A stretch of DNA of 64,000 nucleotides from DASPJQ01 sp035299065 (GTDB taxonomy: Bacteria > Bacteroidota > Bacteroidia > Flavobacteriales_D > UBA2798): NCBI GenBank assembly GCA_035299065.1, contig DATGXI010000193.1:24953-88952 (forward strand), read 5' to 3'. Positions 25,031 through 33,674 of this stretch are shown here, piece by piece; the stretch's first letter is position 1, and the number at the start of each line of letters is the position of its first letter. The position numbers and the translations under genes were made by a program. The notes under the pieces were generated by a model. It was not told the DNA's origin, ran no database searches, and saw only the letters and a program-made list of their open reading frames with translations.

Positions 25031-26611
25031 TTACTTTCCGTATTTATCTGACAGTTCTTTACATGATTTATCAAGTACCGAGGTAATTTCATCGGTAAAC
25101 TGGCCAGCTTTCAACTGGTTTAAGGTGTCTTTGTGTTTGTTCTCCAGGTATGAAAGGAATTCGGTTTCAAATTCTTTCACTTTGTTAACCGGAACTTTTG
25201 ACAACAACCCTTTTGTACCACAATAAATGATGGCAATTTGTTGTTCAACACGCAACGGTGAGTTTTCGCGTTGTTTCAAAATTTCCACGTTACGCGCACC
25301 TTTGTCAAGTACCGATTTGGTAGCCGCATCAAGGTCAGAACCGAATTTTGAAAACGCTTCAAGTTCCCTGTACTGTGCCTGGTCAAGTTTTAATGTACCA
25401 GCCACTTTTTTCATACTCTTGATTTGTGCATTACCACCTACGCGTGATACCGAAATACCTACGTTGATGGCAGGACGTACACCTGAGTTAAATAAGTTCG
25501 ACTCAAGGAATATCTGTCCGTCAGTAATGGAAATTACGTTTGTTGGAATATATGCTGAAACGTCACCTGCCTGTGTTTCGATGATTGGAAGAGCAGTAAG
25601 CGATCCGCCTCCTTTTACTTTTCCTTTCAATGATGCAGGAAGGTCATTCATTTGTGAAGCAATGGCATCGTTGGCAATTACTTTAGCGGCACGCTCAAGC
25701 AAGCGGCTGTGCAAGTAAAATACGTCACCAGGGTATGCCTCACGTCCCGGAGGCCTGCGCAACAACAAAGAAACTTCGCGGTAAGCAACTGCCTGTTTTG
25801 ACAAGTCATCAAACACGATCAATGCCGGGCGGCCCGTATCGCGGAAGTACTCACCAATGGCTGCACCTGCAAACGGAGCGTAAAATTGCATTGGAGCAGG
25901 GTCACTTGCATTTGCAGCAACAACTACCGTGTATGGCATAGCGCCACGATCTTCCAATGTTTTAACAATACCTGCAACGGTTGAACCTTTTTGTCCAATA
26001 GCTACATATATACAAAATACAGGTTGACCTGCTTCGTAAAATTCTTTTTGATTGATAATGGTGTCAATGGCAACAGTTGTTTTTCCTGTTTGACGGTCAC
26101 CAATAATCAACTCACGCTGGCCACGGCCAACAGGAATCATTGCGTCAATGGCTTTGATACCTGACTGCAAAGGCTCAGTTACCGGCTGGCGATAAATTAC
26201 ACCCGGAGCTTTACGCTCAATTGGCATTTCAAACAATTCGCCTTTTAAAGGACCTTTACCATCAATTGGATTTCCAAGGGTGTCAACCACGCGGCCAAGC
26301 ATTCCTTCACCAACATTGATTGAGGCAATTAAACCTGTACGTTTTGCGGTATCACCTTCTTTGATATCGGTTGAGGCACCCAACAATACAGCACCTACGT
26401 TATCTTCTTCAAGGTTCAACACGATTCCTTTTAAACCGTTTTCAAATTCAATCAACTCACCTGACTGAACATTGCTAAGGCCGTAGATACGTGCAATACC
26501 ATCACCTACCTGTAATACGGTTCCTACTTCTTCTAATTCGGCTGCAGATTTGAATCCGGCTAATTGCTCACGCAATATTGCCGATACTTCTGCTGGTTTT
26601 ACTTCTGCCAT
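25031..26611 (-). CDS. atpA: ATP synthase F1 subunit alpha
   Basis: 526 residues. Alpha carries the non-catalytic nucleotide site of F1 and forms the head with beta. The P-loop G-D-R-Q-T-G-K-T, the R-E-L-I-I-G-D lead, the [12 protein letters not shown] loop and the arginine-finger region (S-V-S-R-V-G-G) are present. The beta and epsilon genes are not in this cluster; in Bacteroidota atpD-atpC usually form a separate operon. An unusually long 149-bp spacer separates it from atpH upstream. Confidence 0.98.
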   Translation of the reverse strand: MAEVKPAEVSAILREQLAGFKSAAELEEVGTVLQVGDGIARIYGLSNVQSGELIEFENGLKGIVLNLEEDNVGAVLLGASTDIKEGDTAKRTGLIASINVGEGMLGRVVDTLGNPIDGKGPLKGELFEMPIERKAPGVIYRQPVTEPLQSGIKAIDAMIPVGRGQRELIIGDRQTGKTTVAIDTIINQKEFYEAGQPVFCIYVAIGQKGSTVAGIVKTLEDRGAMPYTVVVAANASDPAPMQFYAPFAGAAIGEYFRDTGRPALIVFDDLSKQAVAYREVSLLLRRPPGREAYPGDVFYLHSRLLERAAKVIANDAIASQMNDLPASLKGKVKGGGSLTALPIIETQAGDVSAYIPTNVISITDGQIFLESNLFNSGVRPAINVGISVSRVGGNAQIKSMKKVAGTLKLDQAQYRELEAFSKFGSDLDAATKSVLDKGARNVEILKQRENSPLRVEQQIAIIYCGTKGLLSKVPVNKVKEFETEFLSYLENKHKDTLNQLKAGQFTDEITSVLDKSCKELSDKYGK

Positions 26612-26760
26612 TTTTATTTATTTATCGGTTAAAAAATTATTTTTTGTTTAAGTCTGCAGCGGCAATAAGCAGCAGCAGTCGGGTGTGGGTTTTGGGTGTG
26701 GTTCTAAAATCTTATTTATCTAATATCTTTTCTCAATACTCATATCTCTGTACTCACATC
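26612..26760. other. Low-complexity spacer between atpH and atpA
   Basis: 149 bp with no reading frame. On the plus strand about 60 bp are pyrimidine-rich near-repeats of the form CTCAATACTCATATCTCTGTACTCA; the rest is T-rich plus a GCAGCAGCAG-type stretch. There is no terminator. Confidence 0.5.
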
Positions 26761-27318
26761 TTAAAAATCTGCTACGTACGGGTTCTTCGAAAAGTCTTTT
26801 CTCAAGTCATTTAATTTACGCGATATACTTCCGTCAAACTGTTTGTCGCCAATGCGCACCACAAGCCCACCAATAATTGACGGGTCAACAACTTCTTTCA
26901 CCAATACCTCGCGGCCTGAATGTTTTTTCAATTGGGCAACAATGTTGGCTTTGATATCGGCTTTCAATGGAACAGCGCTAATGATTTCAGCAACATCAAT
27001 GTTTTTATGCGCCTGGTATTGTTTTACAAAACTGTCAGATATTTCGTGCAGAATGTTTTCACGTTTGTGGCGTATAATCAATTCAACAAACTTATCTGTA
27101 ATAGGGCTTAATTTTCCTTTGAAAATAGCCGTCATGATCGATTGTTTTTTATCGGCCTTTACAACCGGACTTTTCAATAAAACCTGTAATTCTTTTGTCT
27201 GGTCACAGGTATCATCAATCAACTTCATATCGGTATAGGCCTGTTCAAGCGAATTTTGCTCAATAGCCAATGCCATCAATGATTTTGCGTAACGTGATGC
27301 TGATTTAGCTCCCTTCAT
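26761..27318 (-). CDS. atpH: ATP synthase F1 subunit delta
   Basis: 185 residues of OSCP/delta type, the link between the b-stalk and the top of the alpha-beta head. Typical parts are the N-terminal Y-A-K-S-L-M-A-L-A, the central F-V-E-L-I-I-R-H-K-R, and the C-terminal V-D-P-S-I-I-G-G-L-V-V-R-I-G-D. It begins 1 bp after the atpF stop, so translation is coupled to atpF. Confidence 0.95.
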   Translation of the reverse strand: MKGAKSASRYAKSLMALAIEQNSLEQAYTDMKLIDDTCDQTKELQVLLKSPVVKADKKQSIMTAIFKGKLSPITDKFVELIIRHKRENILHEISDSFVKQYQAHKNIDVAEIISAVPLKADIKANIVAQLKKHSGREVLVKEVVDPSIIGGLVVRIGDKQFDGSISRKLNDLRKDFSKNPYVADF

Positions 27319-27319
27319 T

Positions 27320-27814
27320 TTAATTCAAATTGATTTCGTTCACTAAATTGTTGATCACGGTGTTTTGTTTGTTTTCTGCTGAAAGTTCACTCTTCAGCAT
27401 TTTTTCGGCAATCTCAATGGATAATGTAGCTACCTGGTTTTTCAATTCAGCAATAGCAGCTAATTTTTCGTTCTTAATGGTTTCGCGTGATGCAGCAATA
27501 ATGCGGTCAGCTTCAGCCGTAGCTTTTGTTTTTGCTTCGCCCACTATGGCATCTTTCATGTCGCGTGCTTCCTTAAGGATTGCATCGCGTTCTTCGCGCG
27601 CCTGCTTCAATAATTTTTCATTTGAAGCCTGCAAAGCAGCCATTTCATTTTTTGCATTTTCAGCAGCTTTTAACGCTTCTGCAATGCTGTCTTCCCTCTT
27701 TTTAAGTGTTTCAAGGATTGGTTTCCAAGCCATTTTTTTCAATAGAAAAAACACAACAAGAAAAGCCAGTGTTGTCCAAAAAATCAAACCTATGCCAGGT
27801 GTTATTAATCCCAT
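27320..27814 (-). CDS. atpF: ATP synthase Fo subunit b
   Basis: 164 residues: one N-terminal membrane helix (L-I-F-W-T-T-L-A-F-L-V-V-F-F-L-L) followed by W-K-P-I-L and a long Ala/Glu/Lys-rich coiled coil, the peripheral stalk. It starts 139 bp after the atpE stop, with a hairpin terminator in between, so it is probably made from read-through or from a promoter in that gap. Confidence 0.95.
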   Translation of the reverse strand: MGLITPGIGLIFWTTLAFLVVFFLLKKMAWKPILETLKKREDSIAEALKAAENAKNEMAALQASNEKLLKQAREERDAILKEARDMKDAIVGEAKTKATAEADRIIAASRETIKNEKLAAIAELKNQVATLSIEIAEKMLKSELSAENKQNTVINNLVNEINLN

Positions 27815-27914
27815 GTGATATTTAAATTAATAGTTATCAGTTACTTGTTATTTGTAAGTGTGTGTTGTGTGTTTAATAAAATTTTTGTTCTCCTTTTTCA
27901 CATTTGGTAAAAAC

Positions 27915-27939
27915 AAACCGGTACCAACCGTACCGGTTT
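27915..27939. terminator. Perfect hairpin between atpE and atpF with T-runs on both strands
   Basis: AAACCGGTAC (27915-27924), loop CAACC, GTACCGGTTT (27930-27939). On the minus strand (operon direction) it is followed by GTTTTTACC, and on the plus strand by TGTTTTTT. It lies 15 nt after the atpE stop, within the operon, which fits a partial terminator. Confidence 0.7.
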
Positions 27940-27953
27940 TGTTTTTTCTTGCA

Positions 27954-28199
27954 TTACTGCAATGCTACTAACAGGGCAACCACGATACCGAAGAATACCG
28001 CACCTTCAACAAGGGCAGCAGCAACGATCATGTTTGAGCGGATATCGCCAGCCATTTCTGGTTGACGTGCCATTGACTCAAGGGCAGAACCACCAATTTT
28101 ACCGATACCAATACCGGCACCAATTGCAGCTACACCTGCGCCCAGAGCAGCCAATCCGTTTCCGGCTCCTGCTGCCAACAATACATTCATCATTTCCAT
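27954..28199 (-). CDS. atpE: ATP synthase Fo subunit c
   Basis: 81 residues from the ATG at 28199; upstream in-frame codons only read antisense to nothing and overlap atpB. Two membrane helices: the first is Gly/Ala-rich (G-A-G-V-A-A-I-G-A-G-I-G-I-G), then the polar loop A-R-Q-P-E, then a second helix with the ion-carrying Glu in A-L-V-E-G-A-V-F-F-G. The residues after this Glu are Gly-Ala rather than Ser/Thr, so proton rather than sodium coupling is expected. The gene is followed by a hairpin terminator before atpF. Confidence 0.96.
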   Translation of the reverse strand: MEMMNVLLAAGAGNGLAALGAGVAAIGAGIGIGKIGGSALESMARQPEMAGDIRSNMIVAAALVEGAVFFGIVVALLVALQ

Positions 28200-28233
28200 T
28201 TTACTTTTTATTATAGGGTTAAACAAAACATTT

Positions 28234-29322
28234 TTAGTGGTGGGCTTCTTCAATGGCACTTCCAAAATAAAGGGCCGAGAGCAAGCAAAATACATACGCC
28301 TGAAGGAATGCCACCAGCAATTCAAGCAGGTTCATAAAAATTGAGAATGCAACTGATACAACCGATACACCCGCAGCACCTGCAGCACCGTATTGTTGCT
28401 GGAAAATGAAAATAAGGCTCACAAATGCCAGTATAATAATGTGGCCGGCTGTAATGTTTGCAAACAAACGCAGGGTAAGTACAACGGGCTTGGCAATCAA
28501 ACCAATGATTTCAATCGGAATAAGTAAAAGCCATAAAGCTTTTGGAACACCCGGAGGGGCCAGGATGTGCATCCAGAAAGCACCGTTGGCTTTGCTTACC
28601 ATAATAATGAAGGTCATTAAAGCCAGTACCAGGGTTACGGCAATGTTACCGGTAATGTTAAACCCGCCAATGAAGGGTATCAATCCCAAAAGATTGCAAA
28701 AGAAAATAAAGAAAAACACGGTTAACAGGTAAGGCATAAAGTACATGTACCTGTGGCCAATTGCCGGCTTGGCAACCTCATCACGTATAAATATGATAAC
28801 CGGTTCAAGAAGTGACTGGAAAATATTGCTTGGGGCTGCCACACCATTTTTTTGGTACGATTTGCCTATTTTTCTAAAAATCAACACTAAAAGTAAAAGA
28901 CCAATAAATAAACCCACTACGTTTTTGGTTATGGAGAAATCAAGGCTTGGTACCCACTTGTCGCCATCAAGGTACATAATGGTTTCGGAACCACCCTCAT
29001 GGCTAACCTGGTAAACGGTACCGCTGCCCGCTACGTAGGCCTTTGGGTGACCATGCTCGTCAAAAAGATTGCTTGACATGAACATATCCAGCCCGTTAGG
29101 ACCAAACACAATGCATGGCAAGGGTAAGGTAGCGTGAAAGGTTTCTGTATTGAAAAAATGAATGCTGTGCGCATCAGAAACGTGTTCAATGATCATTTCA
29201 CCCGCTTTGAACTTTTCTTCTGTGTGACCTTTTTCATGACCTTCGTGGTGTTCTTCATTTGAAAACGCAAATGCCGGAACAAGTACCAGGGCAACAAAAA
29301 GTGTATATAATTTCTTAACCAT
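28234..29322 (-). CDS. atpB: ATP synthase Fo subunit a, with long N-terminal extension
   Basis: 362 residues, longer than the usual ~250-270. A signal-peptide-like start (L-F-V-A-L-V-L-V-P-A-F-A-F-S) and a ~115-residue His/Glu-rich periplasmic part precede the membrane helices, as in other Bacteroidota a subunits. The essential Arg is in L-T-L-R-L-F-A-N-I-T-A-G-H. It is the first gene of the operon, 34 bp before atpE, with a -7 element 29 nt upstream. Confidence 0.95.
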   Translation of the reverse strand: MVKKLYTLFVALVLVPAFAFSNEEHHEGHEKGHTEEKFKAGEMIIEHVSDAHSIHFFNTETFHATLPLPCIVFGPNGLDMFMSSNLFDEHGHPKAYVAGSGTVYQVSHEGGSETIMYLDGDKWVPSLDFSITKNVVGLFIGLLLLVLIFRKIGKSYQKNGVAAPSNIFQSLLEPVIIFIRDEVAKPAIGHRYMYFMPYLLTVFFFIFFCNLLGLIPFIGGFNITGNIAVTLVLALMTFIIMVSKANGAFWMHILAPPGVPKALWLLLIPIEIIGLIAKPVVLTLRLFANITAGHIIILAFVSLIFIFQQQYGAAGAAGVSVVSVAFSIFMNLLELLVAFLQAYVFCLLSALYFGSAIEEAHH

Positions 29323-29351
29323 AATTTGAAAAACAGCCTTAAAAACCGCTG

Positions 29352-29359
29352 CAAAAGTA
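29352..29359 (-). promoter_or_regulatory. -7 element of the ATP synthase operon
   Basis: TACTTTTG on the minus strand, 29 nt before the atpB ATG. The upstream TTG is not obvious. Confidence 0.5.
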
Positions 29360-29535
29360 TAATATATTCGAAAAGTAAAAAACGAACGGCATCATTTATT
29401 CATAACTTGTTTTTAAGACCGACTAAATCACTGATTATCAATTATAAAAATCCATTTTAACCTGGTTCAGGCAATTAGCTTTTTTGGCCTTAGACCGGGG
29501 GCGATAAAAAGTAGGGTGTAAACGGGTTAAGCCGT

Positions 29536-29543
29536 TACATTTG
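29536..29543 (+). promoter_or_regulatory. -7 element just upstream of the Cys-rich small protein
   Basis: TACATTTG, 8 nt before the ATG at 29552. It overlaps a GTG at 29543, which therefore cannot be the start codon. Confidence 0.5.
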
Positions 29544-29551
29544 TGTCTTCC

Positions 29552-29917
29552 ATGAAACGCGTTGCGGCCATATTGCTTTTACTTGCTTTTACAACACAAT
29601 TGTTGTCAAAACTAAGCCTGATGACCTGGTACCAGTTCAATAAGCAATACATAGCCAAAACCTATTGTGTAAACAAGGCTAAACCACAAATGCACTGCAA
29701 CGGCCAATGCCACCTGCAAAAGCAATTGAAAAAACAGGACGGGCAACCCGGCAAACCACAGGCACCCCATTTAAAGGACATACACGAAAGTTTTGTTTTT
29801 TTTGAAAATAACACCATTGAGAAATTTGTGACCAAACACAATTTCAACATTCAAACCAATTACTGTTTTTCCATAAACAGCTCCGTACAGGGCAATGTAT
29901 TTCACCCGCCTTGTTAA
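29552..29917 (+). CDS. Small Cys/His/Lys-rich exported or membrane-anchored protein
   Basis: 121 residues. An N-terminal hydrophobic segment (A-A-I-L-L-L-L-A-F-T-T-Q) is followed by Y-C-V-N-K-A-K-P-Q-M-H-C-N-G-Q-C-H-L-Q-K-Q-L-K-K, a Cys-Met-His cluster seen in a family of small Bacteroidota proteins without assigned function. The cluster could bind a soft metal such as copper; this is inference. Further Cys residues lie near the end (Y-C-F-S; P-P-C). The next two genes on the same strand are a barrel protein with a C-D-M-C-G-C start and a lipoprotein, so the three may act together at the envelope. Confidence 0.65.
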   Translation: MKRVAAILLLLAFTTQLLSKLSLMTWYQFNKQYIAKTYCVNKAKPQMHCNGQCHLQKQLKKQDGQPGKPQAPHLKDIHESFVFFENNTIEKFVTKHNFNIQTNYCFSINSSVQGNVFHPPC

Positions 29918-29932
29918 TGCCGGTATTTATTT

Positions 29933-29985
29933 GCCACAGATTGCACTGATGAACACAGATTAGAACGATTAAATTAATCTGTGGC
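29933..29985. repeat. CACAGATT-type palindromic repeat
   Basis: GCCACAGATT (29933-29942) is inverted as AATCTGTGGC (29976-29985). A second copy of the left arm, CACAGATTA at 29954-29962, pairs equally well with 29975-29983. There is no T-run, so it is not a standard terminator. It lies 15 bp after the Cys-rich small gene. Confidence 0.65.
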
Positions 29986-30090
29986 CATCCATCTTCGTTT
30001 TCAGTGGTGAATTAACAATGGATATCCAAATTATTTTTTAATCACTAAAAGCGGGAGCATTGCGAATTCCGCTAAGAAAAAATTTTGTGT

Positions 30091-31116
30091 ATGAGCAAAA
30101 CACTTAAGCATTTACTGCTTTGGTTGCTTATGGTTTTACCTGTGCAGTCAATGGCCTGCGATATGTGCGGCTGTTACATGGGCATTACACCATACGATAA
30201 CCAAAGTTCCATACAAGTATTACATCGTTACCGGGCCTTTAACGGTTACTATGGCATGAACCATGAACACGCGTGGTTTCCTGAGGTAAAATCGGCCCTG
30301 ATTCCGGCAATTTCAACGCCTGCTAAACCAATTGCTGTTAACCAGGTAAGGCATGGCGGGCAGCAGCATGACGATGTGGAAGGAACAGCCTTTTCAAATA
30401 CCGATTATGAAGTTTACCAGGTAAGTGAATTGCGTGGAAAATATTTTCTGTCGCAACGCCTGGAAATAAATGCGTTTATACCGGTTAACAATTTTCATTT
30501 TTACGAAAATGGGGTTGGCACCCATGTAACCGGTTTGGGCGATGTTACCTGTTATGCGGCTTACCATGCCATCCGCAAAATTGAAGTGGAAGGCGTGCAG
30601 CACCGGCTCATTGGAGGAATGGGAGCCAAGTTGCCTACCGGAAATTTTGAAAAAACAAGCAATGGTGAACGCTTGCCTTTAAGTATGCAAAATGGCACGG
30701 GCAGCCTTGACTTTTTTTTCATGGCCAATTATATTCTGGGATGGAAAAAATTTGGCATGAGTATGACCTCATCGCTGAAACTTAACACATACAATTCGTA
30801 CAACGAGCGTGCAGGGAATTCAACCACCCAGTACCTGAATGTTTTTTACAAAATAAAAAAAGGAAACTGGTTTATTATTCCCACGGTACAAAACTATTAC
30901 GAGTTTTCGGCCCAGGGCATTGGTCCCGACTTAATGTCCATGAATGTATTGTATACAGGAGCAGGCCTTGATGTTTTTTACAAGAACATTGGCTTTACAA
31001 CCTGTTTGCAGGCAAAAACATGGGAGCAACAAAGCGAGGGAAAAATAGCAGGCACATCACGACTGGCCATTGGGCTGACATTTAATTTTAATCAAACAAA
31101 GTATTTACTTAAATAA
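30091..31116 (+). CDS. Outer-membrane beta-barrel (transporter-like) with N-terminal CDMCGC motif
   Basis: 341 residues from the ATG at 30091. A signal peptide ends at S-M-A, and the mature protein starts with C-D-M-C-G-C. Residues beyond ~90 are amphipathic strands typical of a 12-16-strand barrel, including G-L-G-D-V-T and G-G-M-G-A-K-L-P-T-G-N-F, a signature of the outer-membrane transporter family related to FadL/phenol-degradation barrels, and an aromatic end. Its neighbours are a Cys-rich small protein and, 8 bp downstream, a His-rich lipoprotein. The mature Cys cluster suggests metal contact. The substrate is unknown. Confidence 0.72.
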   Translation: MSKTLKHLLLWLLMVLPVQSMACDMCGCYMGITPYDNQSSIQVLHRYRAFNGYYGMNHEHAWFPEVKSALIPAISTPAKPIAVNQVRHGGQQHDDVEGTAFSNTDYEVYQVSELRGKYFLSQRLEINAFIPVNNFHFYENGVGTHVTGLGDVTCYAAYHAIRKIEVEGVQHRLIGGMGAKLPTGNFEKTSNGERLPLSMQNGTGSLDFFFMANYILGWKKFGMSMTSSLKLNTYNSYNERAGNSTTQYLNVFYKIKKGNWFIIPTVQNYYEFSAQGIGPDLMSMNVLYTGAGLDVFYKNIGFTTCLQAKTWEQQSEGKIAGTSRLAIGLTFNFNQTKYLLK

Positions 31117-31124
31117 CAACACAC

Positions 31125-31538
31125 ATGAAAAAAATCATAGTTTCAATTATAGCATTTTCGTTTTTAATTGCATCGTGCGGAAAATATGAAGAGGGCCCGT
31201 CATTAAGCCTGCGATCTAAAAAAGCCCGTATAGCAGGTGAATGGAAAATTGAAAGCGTTTACCAGGATGGAACCGACATTACAACTGAATACAACGCGAT
31301 TGCTGGAAGCGATGCAACATTCCACATTGAAAAATCGGGAACATATCACATACACTATACAGGTGGTGAGGATGAGGGTACCTGGGCGTTTAAAGATGGG
31401 AAGGAAGAGGTGACATTTACGTCAGGTGAAACCGGGTCGGAACCGGAGGATTACCACATTCTCAAACTGAAGAACACTGAAATGTGGCTGCAACACCACC
31501 ACGGTGACGAAACGCTGGAGTTTCACTACAAACAATAA
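31125..31538 (+). CDS. Lipocalin-like lipoprotein
   Basis: 137 residues with a lipobox (F-L-I-A-S-C) giving an acylated Cys at about 18. The mature part looks like a small lipocalin-like beta-barrel: I-A-G-E-W-K-I-E-S-V, then G-T-Y-H-I-H-Y-T-G-G, G-T-W-A-F, and a Trp/His-rich end (M-W-L-Q-H-H-H-G-D). It follows the barrel gene by 8 bp and ends at a clear terminator, so it is the last gene of the cluster. The role may be ligand or metal binding on the periplasmic side. Confidence 0.7.
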   Translation: MKKIIVSIIAFSFLIASCGKYEEGPSLSLRSKKARIAGEWKIESVYQDGTDITTEYNAIAGSDATFHIEKSGTYHIHYTGGEDEGTWAFKDGKEEVTFTSGETGSEPEDYHILKLKNTEMWLQHHHGDETLEFHYKQ

Positions 31539-31546
31539 AAAACAGA

Positions 31547-31579
31547 AAGGCCCGTAAAACATGCGGGCCTTCTTTTTTT
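31547..31579 (+). terminator. Intrinsic terminator after the lipocalin-like lipoprotein
   Basis: AAGGCCCG, loop of 9, CGGGCCTT, then CTTTTTTTA. It lies 9 nt after the stop. Confidence 0.9.
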
Positions 31580-31750
31580 ATTTTGTTGAGTGGTTGCATA
31601 ATTACACTGGGCCGTTTCGCTATTTCGTCATCTTCTTACAAAAAAAACAGATTAGTTATCGTTAATACATTCATTGCCTAAAAAAACAAAAACAAATATT
31701 CTTTTTCATTGGCGCCCTCGTACAAAAGGTAGATTAAAATATTACGAGTC

Positions 31751-32293
31751 ATGAGAAAGTACATAGTTATAGCAGCAGCTCTCCTTGTTGCGGGATGCGA
31801 GAAAGAGAATATGAATGCCAGGCAAACAGCATTTACAACGTCACCGGTAATACGACTGCAAAGTCCAACCCAAAACCAGATTTTTAACAACAACGATGTT
31901 GTGGTGATTGATGGTGTTGCAAGGGACAATGATTTGGAAAGCGGGTTATTTGAAATCAAGGATAAAATAACCGGCCAGGTGTATTTCAGGAAAAAAATCA
32001 GGTTTGACACACCTGGAATGGATAATTCTGAACCTATAAACGGCAACAATGGCCGCTTTCACCTACTGGCGCCTATACATATACCGGCAGGTGCTGAAAA
32101 GCCGGTTACATTGGTAATTGAAGTATTGGATAAGATGCAACACAACACTGTTTTGCGCGTTCCACTTCGTGTTAGGCCATTATTACAGCCAATAGAGGGC
32201 AATGTAACGTCAAGGGTTGATGCAAACCTTCCGCTTGAAGATGATGTTCAAACACGGGTTGAATCAGATTTTCCGGTTAACAGGGAAAAATAA
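31751..32293 (+). CDS. Lipoprotein with an Ig-like domain
   Basis: 180 residues. The lipobox L-V-A-G-C places the lipidated Cys near 16. One Ig-like/cadherin-like beta-sandwich follows (I-R-L-Q-S-P-T-Q-N-Q-I-F, V-V-I-D-G-V-A-R-D-N-D-L, T-L-V-I-E-V-L-D-K), similar in layout to DUF4625-type Bacteroidota lipoproteins, though I cannot confirm the family. The last 35 residues are acidic and probably unstructured. Its 3' end overlaps the 3' end of the convergent histidine kinase gene by 17 bp. Confidence 0.65.
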   Translation: MRKYIVIAAALLVAGCEKENMNARQTAFTTSPVIRLQSPTQNQIFNNNDVVVIDGVARDNDLESGLFEIKDKITGQVYFRKKIRFDTPGMDNSEPINGNNGRFHLLAPIHIPAGAEKPVTLVIEVLDKMQHNTVLRVPLRVRPLLQPIEGNVTSRVDANLPLEDDVQTRVESDFPVNREK

Positions 32294-33512
32294 GTTCATA
32301 GTGAGAGCCATTTTTTGAGGCATAGGAAATTTTTCCATCAATCTGTTCGGCAAGGCTTTCAATAAGGCTAAGCCCTAACGAATGCGTGGATGCTTTATTT
32401 TCACTGTAATTAAAACCGGGACCGTTGTCGCTTATGCGTAAATGAATGTCCCGGTCTTTTTTTAATTCAATGGTAATTTGCGCGTTTCCGTTATAGTTTT
32501 TAAAAGCGTGTTTTACACTGTTGGTTATAATTTCATTCACAATAAGCCCCAGCGGTATGGCCCGTGAAATATCCATTTCACATGGCTCAAGCGATTCGGT
32601 TAATTTGATGACATCTTTTAAAGGTGAGGCAAAAAGCAAATCGCGCGTCAATTCAATCAGGTAATTGTCAAACTGGATTTTGTTAAAATTCTCACCCTTG
32701 TACAATTTTTGGTGGACCAATGACATACTTAGTACCCGGTTGCGGGCATCGTTCAGCAATTGGCGTGACTCAGCCTGTGTGGCATTGTTTATTTGCAGGT
32801 TTAGCAGCGATGAAATGACGGTGAGGTTGTTTTTTACGCGGTGGTGTATTTCTTTTAACAACACCTCTTTTTCATGCAGCGAAACACTGAGTTTTTCCTG
32901 GTTTGATTTTTCTTTAGCGAGTGATTCTATCAACTCAAGATTTTGTTTATTGATGAGGTTAATAAACATAATGACCAGCAGCATACTTAATACAATGCCA
33001 AACGCCAGGTTGTACACAAAAAGCGTTTCATTGCTTACGCTCTCAATGGAATGGTTTTTCAGCATAGGGAAGTCCAGGAACAAGGAAGCCGAAATGAAAA
33101 GCGCAGAAATAATAAAGTAAGAAATTGTTTTGGAAAACCCTGCGGTTGGATTGTGTAACAGGGCTACGCAAACGATGAGTGGAAAATAAAACAGGTAGGG
33201 TGCCGCAGAAACATCGTAATACTCATTCATAAAAAAGATGGCAACATTCACCGAAACAAGAAAGGTATAAATAGCACCCGTATAAAATTGTTTTGCGTTT
33301 AGCAATATGGTTACAACCGAAAAAAGGAATAAAAAACTTACGGTAAAAAAAGGATAATTTTTGCCAAGGAATAATACATTGGTTAAACCAATAAGCAGCC
33401 CCAGCATGGTGATGAGTGAAAACAAATTTACAAAGCGCGTGGTTCGTTTGCGATAGGGATCGGTATGGGTGAATACACCCGCGTTAACGAAGTAGTTTGT
33501 AAAGTTTCGCAA
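32277..33512 (-). CDS. Membrane sensor histidine kinase of HisKA_2 type
   Basis: 411 residues starting at a TTG (no ATG in frame after the upstream stop until about residue 36). Six hydrophobic segments occupy about 28-195, followed by a short coiled coil and the HisKA_2 box L-L-K-E-I-H-H-R-V-K-N-N-L (phospho-accepting His near 220). The HATPase domain follows with N-E-I-I-T-N-S-V-K-H-A-F and D-N-G-P-G-F. Such kinases signal to response regulators; none is adjacent here, so the partner is elsewhere. No extracellular sensor domain is present, so the signal is probably sensed in the membrane. Confidence 0.9.
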   Translation of the reverse strand: MRNFTNYFVNAGVFTHTDPYRKRTTRFVNLFSLITMLGLLIGLTNVLFLGKNYPFFTVSFLFLFSVVTILLNAKQFYTGAIYTFLVSVNVAIFFMNEYYDVSAAPYLFYFPLIVCVALLHNPTAGFSKTISYFIISALFISASLFLDFPMLKNHSIESVSNETLFVYNLAFGIVLSMLLVIMFINLINKQNLELIESLAKEKSNQEKLSVSLHEKEVLLKEIHHRVKNNLTVISSLLNLQINNATQAESRQLLNDARNRVLSMSLVHQKLYKGENFNKIQFDNYLIELTRDLLFASPLKDVIKLTESLEPCEMDISRAIPLGLIVNEIITNSVKHAFKNYNGNAQITIELKKDRDIHLRISDNGPGFNYSENKASTHSLGLSLIESLAEQIDGKISYASKNGSHYELIFPC

Positions 33513-33674
33513 AGGTTCCAGCTTGGCGGTACAAGTATACTAAAAAAAAGCCTTGAATTTTAGATGGTGTCCGGCTAAATCGTTGTGGGAATAAATTGCG
33601 TAAGTTGGTAAGGCGTTATAAGTTGAGGTGTAAACACTTAAGTGCTCACTACGTTAGTTTTTTAACCGTATTTT

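Noticed and set aside
26843..27238. Long plus-strand open frame antisense to atpH
   Set aside because: It is a shadow of a certain gene, with no motif and no promoter.
27330..27818. Long plus-strand open frame antisense to atpF (162 codons)
   Set aside because: It mirrors the Ala/Glu/Lys-rich coiled coil of atpF, and its composition is explained by the real gene on the other strand.
28200..28325. Longer form of atpE with 42 extra residues
   Set aside because: The extension overlaps the atpB coding region and has no c-subunit character; the ATG at 28199 gives the standard length.
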